64,000 nt of DNA from a virus. Position 1 is the stretch's first letter. Every line of letters begins with the position of its first letter. The stretch covers positions 105,764-169,763 of IMG/VR virus record IMGVR_UViG_3300032223_002232. One strand, written 5' to 3'. This document shows positions 1 to 9,102 of the stretch, piece by piece. A program made the position numbers and the translations under genes. The notes beneath the pieces are model-generated. The model saw nothing but the letters and a program-made list of their open reading frames with translations, searched no databases and had not been told where the DNA came from.

Positions 1-111
1 TTCTTACACAAGTATAGCTATATACCAACACAAAATGATCCTAAACCAGTATCTAATGATGATTTAATGAAAACTTTGGAGGAATTACAAACAAATTATG
101 GATCAAAGTAG
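1..111 (+). CDS. C-terminal end of an unidentified protein (5' partial)
   Basis: The first reading frame is open from the window edge and stops with TAG, giving 36 residues ending in an acidic helix-like stretch (NDDLMKTLEELQ). It overlaps the start of the next gene by 14 nt in another frame, as do other genes in this island, so it is probably the tail of another sugar-modification gene. No domain can be recognised in so short a piece. Confidence 0.55.
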   Translation, partial: FLHKYSYIPTQNDPKPVSNDDLMKTLEELQTNYGSK

Positions 112-883
112 AATTGGCATAGGTATAATCACATGTAATAGACCTGATTTCTTTTTTAAGTGCTACGAGTCTATTCCTAGCAAATATGCTGATGATATTG
201 TCATTGTTAATGATGGTAAACCATTTGATTTTATTGGCAAAGGTCATTTTATTCAACATGAATCTAATAAAAACGTAGGTTATAGTAAAAATGAAGCTAT
301 GGCATATCTTTTAGATGTAGGATATGATTATATTTTTACATTAGAAGATGATATTATTATAAAAGATAGAGATATCTTTGAGAAATACATTGATGCATCA
401 AATAAAACAGGAATTCAACATTTTAATTTTGGTTTTTCACAAAGAGAGAACCTTGATCATAATTTAAAACCAGTTTATCGTAAAACTATTGATTACGGTG
501 ATGTAAAAATTGTTTTAGCTCCCAATATCCTTGGTGCTTTTACATTTTATACAAGACATGCTCTTCAAACTGTTGGATTACATCATAAAGACTTTAATAA
601 AGGTCATGGTGATCATTTAGAACTCACATACAGGGCAGCTAAACATGGATTTACCACACCATTCTGGTGGTTTGCTGATCTTTATGGTAGTTGGGACATG
701 ATTGAGAATCAAAGTAACTTCACAACAGACTCTGTTGTTAGAAGTAAGAATTTTGAACAGAACTTTAATGAAGCTAGATCTATATTTAAACGTCTTCATG
801 GATGCGATATATTTGAAATACCACAATCATCAGAACAAGAAGTTATAAACATTTTAAAGAAAATTAAAAATGAGAGAAATTAA
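98..883 (+). CDS. Glycosyltransferase family 2-like protein
   Basis: 261 residues with a GT-A nucleotide-sugar fold. The N-terminal strand GIGIITCNRP is the usual GT2 opening, NVGYSKNEAM fits the helix after the second strand, and LEDDIIIKD around residue 83 carries the acidic DxD-type motif that binds the metal and nucleotide sugar. A later HGDHLEL may supply the catalytic acidic residue. It is the first complete member of a seven-gene sugar-modification island and overlaps the next gene by 14 nt, so the two are probably translationally coupled. The acceptor cannot be told from sequence; virion or tail-fibre glycosylation, or host-surface modification, are the plausible uses. Confidence 0.8.
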   Translation: MDQSRIGIGIITCNRPDFFFKCYESIPSKYADDIVIVNDGKPFDFIGKGHFIQHESNKNVGYSKNEAMAYLLDVGYDYIFTLEDDIIIKDRDIFEKYIDASNKTGIQHFNFGFSQRENLDHNLKPVYRKTIDYGDVKIVLAPNILGAFTFYTRHALQTVGLHHKDFNKGHGDHLELTYRAAKHGFTTPFWWFADLYGSWDMIENQSNFTTDSVVRSKNFEQNFNEARSIFKRLHGCDIFEIPQSSEQEVINILKKIKNERN

Positions 884-1589
884 CTTTATAAGTGAAACAC
901 ATTTAGGGGATTGTATTTTTACCACTGATTTTTTAAATAAAATGATTAAACTTGATGATAACATCAAAGTTAATTTTTATATTTTTGAAAAACACAAACA
1001 TCAAGTCACAGAACTGATTGAAGATCATGATAGAATACATGTTTTAAACTATTCAGATGCACCTGTAACTGCTAATAGAGCTTGGATGGCACAATATGGT
1101 CAAATTACGCAAATCCCTTTTGATTTTACCAAATTAAAAATGGATTTTTATGACATTCTTTGCAAAGAACTTAAATTGCCAAATCCATATAAAGATAAAA
1201 TAGATTTATTATTTGATCATAAAGATTTAATTGGTAAGGATTATACTGCGGATATACTTTTACTCAATTCAGATCCACTTAGCAATCAATTAGGTGGTGG
1301 AAATTTAGATTGTAGTTCCTTTTTAGAGAAATTCAAAGATAAAAAGATTATAACAACTAAAAAAGTTGATGGATTCCCATGCACATTGGATTATAATTAT
1401 TCAATCTTTGATATTGCAAATATTTCACTTGGTATAAGTAAAATCATTGGTGTTCATACTGGACCTTGGCACGTTATTATGAATAGAAAGAACTATAATA
1501 TGGGTAAAAAGTTCTACTATATAGATAATAACTGCTGGTATACATATGATAACTGCATAAAAATAAAAGATTTAACCGTATTTAACTAA
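870..1589 (+). CDS. GT-B glycosyltransferase-like protein (GT9/heptosyltransferase type)
   Basis: 239 residues. The opening ISETHLGDCIFTTDFLNKM resembles the GT9 N-terminus (a G-D pair at the start of the first helix), and ISLGISKIIGVHTGPWHVIMN near residue 190 matches the C-terminal GT9 nucleotide-sugar region, where an S/T-G-P-x-H-like loop contacts the donor. It is shorter than bacterial heptosyltransferases (about 320-350 residues). It overlaps the preceding GT2 gene by 14 nt and sits 2 nt before the next methyltransferase. The GT-B assignment is fairly good; the donor and acceptor are unknown. Confidence 0.55.
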   Translation: MREINFISETHLGDCIFTTDFLNKMIKLDDNIKVNFYIFEKHKHQVTELIEDHDRIHVLNYSDAPVTANRAWMAQYGQITQIPFDFTKLKMDFYDILCKELKLPNPYKDKIDLLFDHKDLIGKDYTADILLLNSDPLSNQLGGGNLDCSSFLEKFKDKKIITTKKVDGFPCTLDYNYSIFDIANISLGISKIIGVHTGPWHVIMNRKNYNMGKKFYYIDNNCWYTYDNCIKIKDLTVFN

Positions 1590-1591
1590 TT

Positions 1592-2263
1592 ATGATCACA
1601 TACTTCAACAAAAACTACTTGGATTATATCCTCTTACAAAGAACAAGACTCACAACAGAGTATAAAGTTACAGCAGAAAGCAATGAAAGAGATATTTCAT
1701 ATGCATTATCAGTAATGGGTTATAGAGATCTTGAATTAATAAGTCCATTTCTTCCAAACAATAAAAATATTGATTACAATGTTTTAGATATTGGTTGTGG
1801 TCTTGGTGTTATAGATGTACTTCTAAGCAAACATTATCCAAATGCAAATTTTTATTTGCAAGATAAGAGCGAAGAAATTGATTCTACAAAAAAATACAAT
1901 GGTTTTAATGAAACATATCAATATTATAATAATATAGATTTATTAAAAGAGTTTGTAACTAATAATGGTATTAAAAATTTTGAAATTATTGATGGTGCTA
2001 ATTTATATGATACAAATTTAAAATTTGATGTAATAATGTCATTACTTTCTTGTGGGTGGCACTATTCACTTTTAACTTATTTAGAATTTATTAAAACACA
2101 TCTATCGGATGAAGGAATTTTAATTATTGATGTTAGAAATGAAACCGAAGAGGGATTACTTTATGAATATTTCCATAATGTTAATAGGATTTTCAATCCA
2201 TACGAGAAAAGACATGATGGTGGCATAGTAGGTTATCGTTATGTTTGCACATTATTAAAGTAA
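1592..2263 (+). CDS. Class I SAM-dependent methyltransferase
   Basis: 223 residues. NVLDIGCGLGVIDVLL around residue 67 is a textbook SAM-binding motif I (D-x-G-C-G-x-G), followed by NANFYLQDKSEE where the acidic residue of motif II binds the ribose, and KFDVIMSLLSCGWHY as motif IV. Methyltransferases of this type often cap or decorate sugars in glycan clusters; here it lies between glycosyltransferases with gaps of 2 nt on both sides, so a sugar or sugar-nucleotide substrate is likely but not shown. Confidence 0.8.
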   Translation: MITYFNKNYLDYILLQRTRLTTEYKVTAESNERDISYALSVMGYRDLELISPFLPNNKNIDYNVLDIGCGLGVIDVLLSKHYPNANFYLQDKSEEIDSTKKYNGFNETYQYYNNIDLLKEFVTNNGIKNFEIIDGANLYDTNLKFDVIMSLLSCGWHYSLLTYLEFIKTHLSDEGILIIDVRNETEEGLLYEYFHNVNRIFNPYEKRHDGGIVGYRYVCTLLK

Positions 2264-2265
2264 AC

Positions 2266-3219
2266 ATGAAATATTTCATAGCTGGTAATGAAATACATTC
2301 AGATAAGAATCTTCAATCTGGACCATTAGAAAATTATTATGAATTAGGGTTTGAATGTGTTTATACACATTTATTAGCCAAAAGATTCATAAATGATGGT
2401 ACGTTAAATGTAAATGAAGATGTTGTTGTTACATGTGAAGGTAGAGAATTCTTTTATAACAACTATATTAAAACGATAACATGGAAAGAATTTGAAGAAA
2501 TCAAATTAACTCAATTAACGACAACAATTAATGGTACAGAATATCTTTTAAATAACATATTTAAAGAAACAGAGGTTTTCCATGATCTTTATATGGAAGG
2601 TAGTGCACCATTTGGTAAATTATTTAATCCAACTTTACCTGAATCAGAAAATTACAACAATTATGTTAAAACTGGTACACCAAAGTACAAATACTTCCAA
2701 GAAGATTATGATTTAATTACAAATTTAAATTTTAATAAAGAATTAATTATACCTGATCAGAAATATATATGTTTTAATCGTAGATTTAGGAAACATAGAG
2801 AAGAATTTAATATGTCAAAAGACTATGCAGTTAAATTAATGCAAAATTTAATTGAAAAGTTCAATGTTAAAATTTATATCACAGGTTATCATAATGAAAA
2901 ATTTGAAACTGTCATGGATAACGTTAAATGGGTAAATCTTAGAGATTGGTGTACATTAATGAATCATGATAATTGTTTTGCAGCTGTACAAAACCAAACA
3001 GGCACAACTAACCTATCTCAGATAGCTGGAAAAGAAAGACTTTTAAATATTGTAATCAATAATGATGAAACAATGTTTACAAATCCGTTATATTTTAATG
3101 GAAGAAGACCAGATGTTCTTGGTAAAGCTGTTAATTTTAAAAAACTAAGAAATATTCTTTATAGAGGTGCTCAACCATCTATTGATGATATAGTTAAAAA
3201 CATAGAACAATATGCTTGA
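2266..3219 (+). CDS. Unidentified protein of the glycan island, possible glycosyltransferase
   Basis: The start was placed at the ATG 2 nt after the upstream stop (MKYFIAGNEIHSD); an ATG 21 nt earlier would lie inside the upstream gene. 317 residues. The C-terminal half has features of a GT-B fold: LIIPDQKYICFNRRFRKHREE, then a strand KIYITGYHNE and the run WCTLMNHDNCFAAVQNQTGTTNLSQIAG, which resembles the donor-site loop of glycosyl- and fucosyltransferases. The last 8 nt overlap the next gene. No family can be named with certainty. Confidence 0.5.
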   Translation: MKYFIAGNEIHSDKNLQSGPLENYYELGFECVYTHLLAKRFINDGTLNVNEDVVVTCEGREFFYNNYIKTITWKEFEEIKLTQLTTTINGTEYLLNNIFKETEVFHDLYMEGSAPFGKLFNPTLPESENYNNYVKTGTPKYKYFQEDYDLITNLNFNKELIIPDQKYICFNRRFRKHREEFNMSKDYAVKLMQNLIEKFNVKIYITGYHNEKFETVMDNVKWVNLRDWCTLMNHDNCFAAVQNQTGTTNLSQIAGKERLLNIVINNDETMFTNPLYFNGRRPDVLGKAVNFKKLRNILYRGAQPSIDDIVKNIEQYA

Positions 3220-3946
3220 TTTAAAAAACGTTACTATTGTATCTATTAATACTAGAGATCCTGAATTAAGCATTAAAGCTATTGAAAGATCATGCAAATA
3301 TATTAATTTTGGAGAAAATTTATTGCTAACTGATAAAGATCTTAAACATGAGAATATAAAAATTGTAAAAATACCAACAATAAAGTCTTTAAAAGAGTAT
3401 AGTTTATTTTGTATTAAAAATTTACATAATTATATTGATACGGAACATTGTTTATTAGTGCAACCAGATGGATTTGTTACAAATCCTTTCATGTGGTCTG
3501 ATGAATTCTTACATTATGATTATGTAGCTGCTCCTTGGGATAAACTTTTATCACAAAGAGGTCTTTGGATGTGTGGCATGTTAAATATGGATCTAGAAGC
3601 CGTTCCAATTATTATTGGTAATGGTGGATTTTCTTTAAGAAGTAAAAAATTCTTAAAAGAATCATCAAAATTAAATTTTAATATTGATTTACCAGAAGAT
3701 GCATTTTTATGTATTAAAAGTAGAAAAACATTATTAGATAGAGGTATAAAATTTGCACCACTTAGTGTTGCAAAAAGATTTTCACTTGAAAGTCCTATTG
3801 ATTTAAATGAAAAAAATGTAACTCTTGATGCGCATTTTGGATTTCATGGTACACATGAATTCAAAAAACCACTTATGGATCTTTTAGATAACATTGAAAA
3901 TGATGTTGAATCTGTTAAGTTAATCAAAAAGTTCTATGAGTCTTGA
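3212..3946 (+). CDS. DUF5672-type glycosyltransferase
   Basis: 244 residues. The motif order fits DUF5672, a GT-A-like family common in phages and glycan clusters: VTIVSINTRDPELSIKAIERS at the N-terminus, HCLLVQPDGFV as the acidic donor-site strand, HYDYVAAPWD, then IGNGGFSLRSKKFL around residue 135 and an acidic LPEDAFLC. It overlaps its neighbours by 8 and 11 nt and has no Shine-Dalgarno sequence, which points to coupled translation along the island. The fold is supported by the G-N-G-G-F-S-L-R-S signature; substrates are unknown. Confidence 0.75.
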   Translation: MLDLKNVTIVSINTRDPELSIKAIERSCKYINFGENLLLTDKDLKHENIKIVKIPTIKSLKEYSLFCIKNLHNYIDTEHCLLVQPDGFVTNPFMWSDEFLHYDYVAAPWDKLLSQRGLWMCGMLNMDLEAVPIIIGNGGFSLRSKKFLKESSKLNFNIDLPEDAFLCIKSRKTLLDRGIKFAPLSVAKRFSLESPIDLNEKNVTLDAHFGFHGTHEFKKPLMDLLDNIENDVESVKLIKKFYES

Positions 3947-4631
3947 TATAATATACAGATGTTGCAATGCAGAGATAAATCCACCATTTAAGTGGGTTAG
4001 ACCACCTTGGTTTAATAAATTAGCATGTCTTAAATCATTTTTAAAATCAGTAGACTCTAATAAATTTTATATAGGTAAAGTTATTTTTGTTCATGATGGT
4101 CCAAAAGGAGAACTTTATGATAATATTCCAAAAGAATTTGAAATTATTTCAGTTGATTACAAAGATAATGAACTTAGTTTATTAGAAACATTCAAAGTTG
4201 CTGATAAATTAAAAAATAATGTTTATTTTGTGGAAGATGATTATCTACATTTAAAACATTCTATTCAATATATTGCTCAAGGCGTCGAAAACTTTAAACT
4301 TGTCACTGGATATGATCATTTAGATCGTTATAAGCGAGACGATGATATAACTTTTGGTAAAGAACATATAGCTTTTTCTAAAAAAACTAATTGTCATTGG
4401 AGAACAGCAGAATCAACGTGCTGTACATGGGCAACTACAAGAGAATTATGGCGTGGTGCGGTTGGAGATTTTGCAAAAACTTATAGATTACAAGATCGTC
4501 AATTATTTAGAGGTCTTTATAATCAACATAACATAAGACTTTGGAATCCAATACCAGCAGTTACAACACAAGTTGATATAAATTTATCACCCGGTATTGA
4601 TTGGGAAGCTTTTCAATCTAAATTAATTTAA
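3936..4631 (+). CDS. GT-A glycosyltransferase-like protein
   Basis: 231 residues. IIYRCCNAEINPPFKWVRPPWF and KVIFVHDGPKGELYDNI look like the first two strands of a GT-A domain; VYFVEDDYLHLKHS near residue 95 supplies the acidic D-D motif and the helix after it. A CHWRTAESTCCTWATTREL stretch follows, where acceptor-site residues would lie. Near the C-terminus its Pro-Gly pair is coded CCC-GGT, part of a window-wide pattern. It ends 1 nt before the next ATG. The family is uncertain, the glycosyltransferase role likely from motif and context. Confidence 0.6.
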   Translation: MSLDIIYRCCNAEINPPFKWVRPPWFNKLACLKSFLKSVDSNKFYIGKVIFVHDGPKGELYDNIPKEFEIISVDYKDNELSLLETFKVADKLKNNVYFVEDDYLHLKHSIQYIAQGVENFKLVTGYDHLDRYKRDDDITFGKEHIAFSKKTNCHWRTAESTCCTWATTRELWRGAVGDFAKTYRLQDRQLFRGLYNQHNIRLWNPIPAVTTQVDINLSPGIDWEAFQSKLI

Positions 4632-4632
4632 T

Positions 4633-5352
4633 ATGGATAATATTACTCATTCAGTTTGGGTAGGTTTAAATGATCTTTCTTTGATGGAAAGATTAACTTT
4701 ATCTTTATTGGTAAAAAATGGTTACAATCCAATTCTTTGGTGCAACAATGAATTAAAAAATGTACCAAAAGGTGTAACTTTAAAACAAATACCTAAAGAT
4801 ATTATTCAACCAATAGGATATAGGGGGAAACCAAATAATACTTTTAATGGTGGTATTGGTTCTTATGCTCTTTGGGCTGATTATTTTTCATTTTATACAT
4901 TATACATGGAAGGTGGGTTATGGGTTCAAATGGATGTTGCAATAACAAAACCAATTGTAAATGAAAAAGAATATTGGTTTAATCCTTGGGCAAATGGTGT
5001 TGGTGTTATGGTATTAAAAATGCCAAAAGGTAATATTATCTGTAAAGATATATTAAATAGAATACATCCTCATGTTTTAAATGGGTTTGAAAGTTCATAT
5101 TGGGAAGTAACAATGGAATTATTATCATTTTTGATTAAAAAATATGATATTCTAGATCAATCATATATATTTGGTGACGAATATATTGATTGTGGTGGGA
5201 ATCCCAATTCAATTTTTAGAAATCCCTCTGATAAGAACTATCAAATAATACATTGGTCGAATGCATCACATATTACAGAAAAAAATAATCCAATAGTTAG
5301 TAGTGAATATCATAGATTATGTCTTGAATGTGGTTTATTAGATAATAAATAA
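4633..5352 (+). CDS. GT32-type glycosyltransferase (DXD sugar-binding region)
   Basis: 239 residues. It opens ITHSVWVGLNDL, the usual start of GT32 enzymes (I-x-H-x-x-W), and SYALWADYFSFYTLYMEGGLWVQMDVAITKPI around residue 76 is the family core: an acidic residue in a helix, then Gly-Gly and the DXD loop. The first Asp of DXD is replaced here by Gln (Q-M-D), which may alter metal binding. GT32 proteins add sugars in capsule and LPS synthesis. It closes the run of glycosyltransferases and stops 4 nt before the next gene. Confidence 0.75.
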   Translation: MDNITHSVWVGLNDLSLMERLTLSLLVKNGYNPILWCNNELKNVPKGVTLKQIPKDIIQPIGYRGKPNNTFNGGIGSYALWADYFSFYTLYMEGGLWVQMDVAITKPIVNEKEYWFNPWANGVGVMVLKMPKGNIICKDILNRIHPHVLNGFESSYWEVTMELLSFLIKKYDILDQSYIFGDEYIDCGGNPNSIFRNPSDKNYQIIHWSNASHITEKNNPIVSSEYHRLCLECGLLDNK

Positions 5353-5356
5353 GAAA

Positions 5357-5902
5357 ATGAGCATAGAAGAACTATATATTCAGAATAAAGAAAACCCTTC
5401 CGATATAAATGAGCATCTAGAGACTCTTTATAAGTACGCTAAAGAGTGTAATACCATTGCAGAATTTGGTCTTAGATGGGTTTGTAGTTCATACGCTCTA
5501 GCTCATGCTAGACCACAAAAATTAATTTGTGTTGATATCAATAATCATGGAAACGTTGACAGTTTTATTGAATTATGTAAGATGGAAAATATAAATGCAG
5601 TATTTCATCAAGCAGATACAAGAAATTATGAATTGGAAGAGGTTGATATGCTTTTTATAGACACTCTTCATACATTTGATCAGTTAACAAAAGAATTAGA
5701 AATACATCCACCAAAGGTAAAAAAATACATGATGTTTCACGATACTGTTTCATATGGTAATGTCGATGAAATGACAGGTCAAACTGGTGAAAATCATGGT
5801 TTAATACCAGCAATTAAAAACTTTTTAAAGAATAATCCACATTGGCAAGAGCTTGAAACTCATACAAACAACAACGGTTTAACCATTCTTAAAAGAGTAT
5901 AA
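5357..5902 (+). CDS. Class I methyltransferase (Methyltransf_24-like)
   Basis: 181 residues. IAEFGLRWVCSSYALAHA replaces the classical glycine-rich motif I, KLICVDINNHGNVDSF gives the acidic residue after strand 2, and VDMLFIDTLHTFDQLTKEL, followed by KKYMMFHDTVSYGN, is the D-x-x-H-x-(Y/F) and H-D-T pattern of the Methyltransf_24 and cephalosporin-hydroxylase-like group. Such enzymes often accompany glycosyltransferases. It is the last gene of the island; the next gene has its own promoter in the 41-nt gap. Confidence 0.7.
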   Translation: MSIEELYIQNKENPSDINEHLETLYKYAKECNTIAEFGLRWVCSSYALAHARPQKLICVDINNHGNVDSFIELCKMENINAVFHQADTRNYELEEVDMLFIDTLHTFDQLTKELEIHPPKVKKYMMFHDTVSYGNVDEMTGQTGENHGLIPAIKNFLKNNPHWQELETHTNNNGLTILKRV

Positions 5903-5909
5903 AAAAGAA

Positions 5910-5937
5910 TTGCAAGTTTCAATATTCTGTATACAAT
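5910..5937 (+). promoter_or_regulatory. Sigma-70-type promoter before gp46
   Basis: TTGCAA, a 16-nt spacer and TACAAT. The -10 box ends 6 nt before the GTG start at 5944, so transcription should begin at or within a base or two of the start codon. Confidence 0.6.
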
Positions 5938-5943
5938 ATAGGC

Positions 5944-7740
5944 GTGAAGAATATTGTTTTTAGTAAAATAAAGATTCAAAACTTTCTATCTATTGGTGAA
6001 AATCCAATTGAAATTGATTTTATCAAAGGTGTAACCATTATTACTGGTGAAAATAAAGATAAGGGTGGTAAAAATGGAATTGGTAAAAGTACTATAGCAG
6101 ATGCATTATATTGGTGTCTGTTTGGTAATACTATTAGAGAGTTAAAGAAGGATAAGATTCAACATAATAAAAATAAAAAGGAATGTGAAGTAATATTACA
6201 ATTTTCCGTATCAGATGGAAAGAATGTTACATCATATACAATTAAAAGAATTCTTGATCCAGCAAAAATAGAAATTTCATCTGGTGATAATGATTTAACT
6301 CTATCCACAATTCCCAAGAATGATGAATTTATTAAAGAATTAATTGGTGCTAATGAAGAAGTGTTTAATAATGCAGTTGTAATGTCATCAAACAATACAA
6401 TCCCATTCATGGCTCAGAAAAAGACGGATAAAAGAAAATTCATTGAAGGTATTCTTCAATTAAATATTTTTAGTGAGATGCTTCTTAAAACAAGAGCAGA
6501 ATATAATGACATAAAAAAAGAAAATGATCTATTGAGTAACAATTTTGTCAATGAACAACGCATGTTATCAACATTAAATGATAATAAATCAAACTTTGAT
6601 GATAGTAAATCATCACGCATTAGTATATTCTTAGAAAAAATTAAAAATACATCAGAACAGATAGATTTTTTAAATAAACAAAACATACCTGATGTTAAAA
6701 CTATAAAAGATAATATTAAAAAGTTAGAAGATAAGAAAACTGAACTAGGCGAATCATTAAAAGAAACAAATAAGAAGATTATTGACATTGGTAAACAATA
6801 TACGTCTATATATGACAAGCTAAGAGATGCAAAAAATGATAAGAAAAAGATTTTAGATAAAGGTAATACTTGTCCAACTTGTAATAGGTTATATTGTGAA
6901 GACGATTTAGATCATGTTGCAAAAGAAATTGAAAAATTAGATAAAATTATTAATGATAATCAACCTATTTATGATGATTTAATTGAAACTAAGAAAGAAA
7001 ATGAAACTCTTGGTAGTAAGATCGTTGATAAAATTGAAAAAGTAAAGGATATGATAAAGGATCTAAATGATGATATAACCAAAGCATCACTTCATGATCA
7101 AAAAATTAAAACTTTAACTGAAAAGATTACTGAATATAGAGAAAATATTCGTGAAATTGAAACAGAAACGTTTAAAGATGATAGTAAGATTACGGAATGT
7201 GAAGATAACATTAAAAAGATAGAGAAAAATCTTAAAAAGATTAAAAAAGACATGGCAGTTTTAGATTCCGTTAAGTTTATTGTATCGGAAGAAGGTGTTA
7301 AGACTTATATTGTTAAAAAAATCATTAATGTTCTTAATACTCGTCTTAACTATTATCTTAAAACTCTTGATGCTCCATGTAAATGTGAGTTTGATGAGAT
7401 GTTTGAAGAGATTATCTACAATGATCAAGGTAAAGAGTGTTCATATTTTAATTTTAGCGGTGGAGAACGTAAAAGAATTGATACAGCAATACTTTTTACA
7501 TTCCAAGATATCATGAGATGTCATTCTGGAACATCATATTCACTTAACATTTACGATGAATTATTTGATTGTGCATTAGATACAAAGGGAACTGATAAAA
7601 TACTTCAGATTTTAAAAGAAAAGGTTGAAAAATACAATGAATCAGTGTATATTATAAGTCACAAATCAAACGATTTAAGTAACATTGATAATGTAATCTT
7701 TTTAGAAAAAGAAAATGGTGTTACAAAAATTAAAACTTGA
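5944..7740 (+). CDS. 46: Recombination endonuclease subunit, SbcC/Rad50-like gp46
   Basis: 598 residues with the layout of the Rad50/SbcC ATPase that works with nuclease gp47 in end resection during phage recombination. Walker A G-K-N-G-I-G-K-S-T is at about residues 42-50; charged coiled-coil segments follow on both sides of a zinc hook CPTC near residue 310; the ABC signature FSGGE lies near 504 and Walker B NIYDELFD near 535. The start is GTG, directly after a promoter and without a Shine-Dalgarno sequence. gp47 is usually a neighbour in T4-like phages but is not recognisable next to this gene, so it must lie elsewhere. Confidence 0.92.
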   Translation: MKNIVFSKIKIQNFLSIGENPIEIDFIKGVTIITGENKDKGGKNGIGKSTIADALYWCLFGNTIRELKKDKIQHNKNKKECEVILQFSVSDGKNVTSYTIKRILDPAKIEISSGDNDLTLSTIPKNDEFIKELIGANEEVFNNAVVMSSNNTIPFMAQKKTDKRKFIEGILQLNIFSEMLLKTRAEYNDIKKENDLLSNNFVNEQRMLSTLNDNKSNFDDSKSSRISIFLEKIKNTSEQIDFLNKQNIPDVKTIKDNIKKLEDKKTELGESLKETNKKIIDIGKQYTSIYDKLRDAKNDKKKILDKGNTCPTCNRLYCEDDLDHVAKEIEKLDKIINDNQPIYDDLIETKKENETLGSKIVDKIEKVKDMIKDLNDDITKASLHDQKIKTLTEKITEYRENIREIETETFKDDSKITECEDNIKKIEKNLKKIKKDMAVLDSVKFIVSEEGVKTYIVKKIINVLNTRLNYYLKTLDAPCKCEFDEMFEEIIYNDQGKECSYFNFSGGERKRIDTAILFTFQDIMRCHSGTSYSLNIYDELFDCALDTKGTDKILQILKEKVEKYNESVYIISHKSNDLSNIDNVIFLEKENGVTKIKT

Positions 7741-7769
7741 ATTGTTAAACAATTTTTCTAAATTTACAT

Positions 7770-9071
7770 ATGGCATTAAAAATAAAAGACAACAAAAAAG
7801 ATAATAATTTTGTATTTGCATACAATCCAATTGCCACAACAATTCCAAACCCCCCACCAGCACTTCCTGTTGGAATGCCGACATATAGTTACGCTGGTTT
7901 AAACCCAATTTCTGCACCAAAAACACCAGATCTAGTAATGCCAGAACAAGGATTACCTAGAGCAATTAATTATTATGCCGATTATGGTGGTTGTGGATAT
8001 TGGAGAATGATTTGGCCTGAGTTTGCGCTCAACCAATACAATAAAGCTTGTATTTCTGGTTTAACTCAAATGATTTTAGACATTAGATTCTATCAAGGTA
8101 TTAAAACCATTAGATTCCAGAGGCAAGCTACACCTATTCAGAGAGATTTTGTAAAGGAATTAAGAAAAGCAAGTGAACAAATGGGCTTTAAATTAATGTA
8201 TGAAGTCGATGATATCGTCTTCAAAGAAGATATTCCTGACTATAATCGTTGTAAGGATGCATTTGTTGATGATACTATTATTAATAGCATTCTTGAGATC
8301 ATGGGGATGATGGATGAGATTACAGTCACATGTAAATACATGAAAGACTATTATATTGAAAAGACAGGTAATAAAAATATTACAGTTATTCCAAATTATC
8401 CACCTAAATTCTGGTTAGATCGTTTTTATAACAAAGAACGTGTTGCCAAACTATATGATCAATATAAGAAACGTCCAAGAATTCTTTATTCTGGATCTGG
8501 AACACATATAGACGTTCTTAATAGAACAGGAATGAATGATGATTTCAAACATGTTACCGATGCAATCATCAAAGCTCGTAAGAAATTCAAGTTTGTTTGG
8601 AAGGGATGCTTCCCGATGGCATTGAAACCATATATTGATAATGGCGAAATGGAGTTTATTGATTGGTCACCTCTTCCAGATTATCCACAAGGTCTTGTTG
8701 ACACAAATTGTAACGCTTCATTTGCACCATTGATTGATAATGTGTTCAATAGATCAAAGAGTAACATTAAAATTGTTGAAGCTGGTGCTTTAGGTATGCC
8801 CGGAGTGTATCAAGACATGTGTACATATGAAGATGCTGATTTAAAATTCAAATCAGGTGATGATTTAATTCAACAACTTGAGCATTTAACATCTGATTTT
8901 GATAGGTACATGGATTTTTCAAGTAAAGCTAGAACATTTACAGAGGGATTATGGTTAGAGGATCATTTAGATGAATATCAAGCACTTTACTTTACGGATT
9001 TTGGATCAAAAGAAAGAAAAGAGATGGCTCCTAATCTTATAAAGAACAATCCTGATCAAGATATTGCTTGA
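7770..9071 (+). CDS. GT-B (GT4-like) glycosyltransferase in the replication module
   Basis: 433 residues. A Pro-rich N-terminal arm (about 40 residues) precedes a GT-B domain: YADYGGCGYWRMIWP is the glycine-rich entry loop, LMYEVDDIVF the end of the first domain, RPRILYSGSGTHID opens the C-terminal domain, and KIVEAGALGMPGV near residue 335 is the donor-binding E-x7-E-like region of GT4 and related families. It sits between gp46 and the DNA polymerase, not in the glycan island, which makes a DNA-modifying role (as with T4 glucosyltransferases) possible but unproven. The sequence does not resemble T4 alpha- or beta-gt in any way I can see. Confidence 0.8.
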   Translation: MALKIKDNKKDNNFVFAYNPIATTIPNPPPALPVGMPTYSYAGLNPISAPKTPDLVMPEQGLPRAINYYADYGGCGYWRMIWPEFALNQYNKACISGLTQMILDIRFYQGIKTIRFQRQATPIQRDFVKELRKASEQMGFKLMYEVDDIVFKEDIPDYNRCKDAFVDDTIINSILEIMGMMDEITVTCKYMKDYYIEKTGNKNITVIPNYPPKFWLDRFYNKERVAKLYDQYKKRPRILYSGSGTHIDVLNRTGMNDDFKHVTDAIIKARKKFKFVWKGCFPMALKPYIDNGEMEFIDWSPLPDYPQGLVDTNCNASFAPLIDNVFNRSKSNIKIVEAGALGMPGVYQDMCTYEDADLKFKSGDDLIQQLEHLTSDFDRYMDFSSKARTFTEGLWLEDHLDEYQALYFTDFGSKERKEMAPNLIKNNPDQDIA

Positions 9072-9102
9072 TTAGTACACCATATTGGTACATAATTGGG
9101 TA

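Noticed and set aside
1592-5902. Methyltransferases as DNA methylases protecting CCWGG
   Set aside because: Neither shows DNA methylase motifs (such as a PC-Q or DPPY catalytic motif); their motifs fit small-molecule or sugar methylation.
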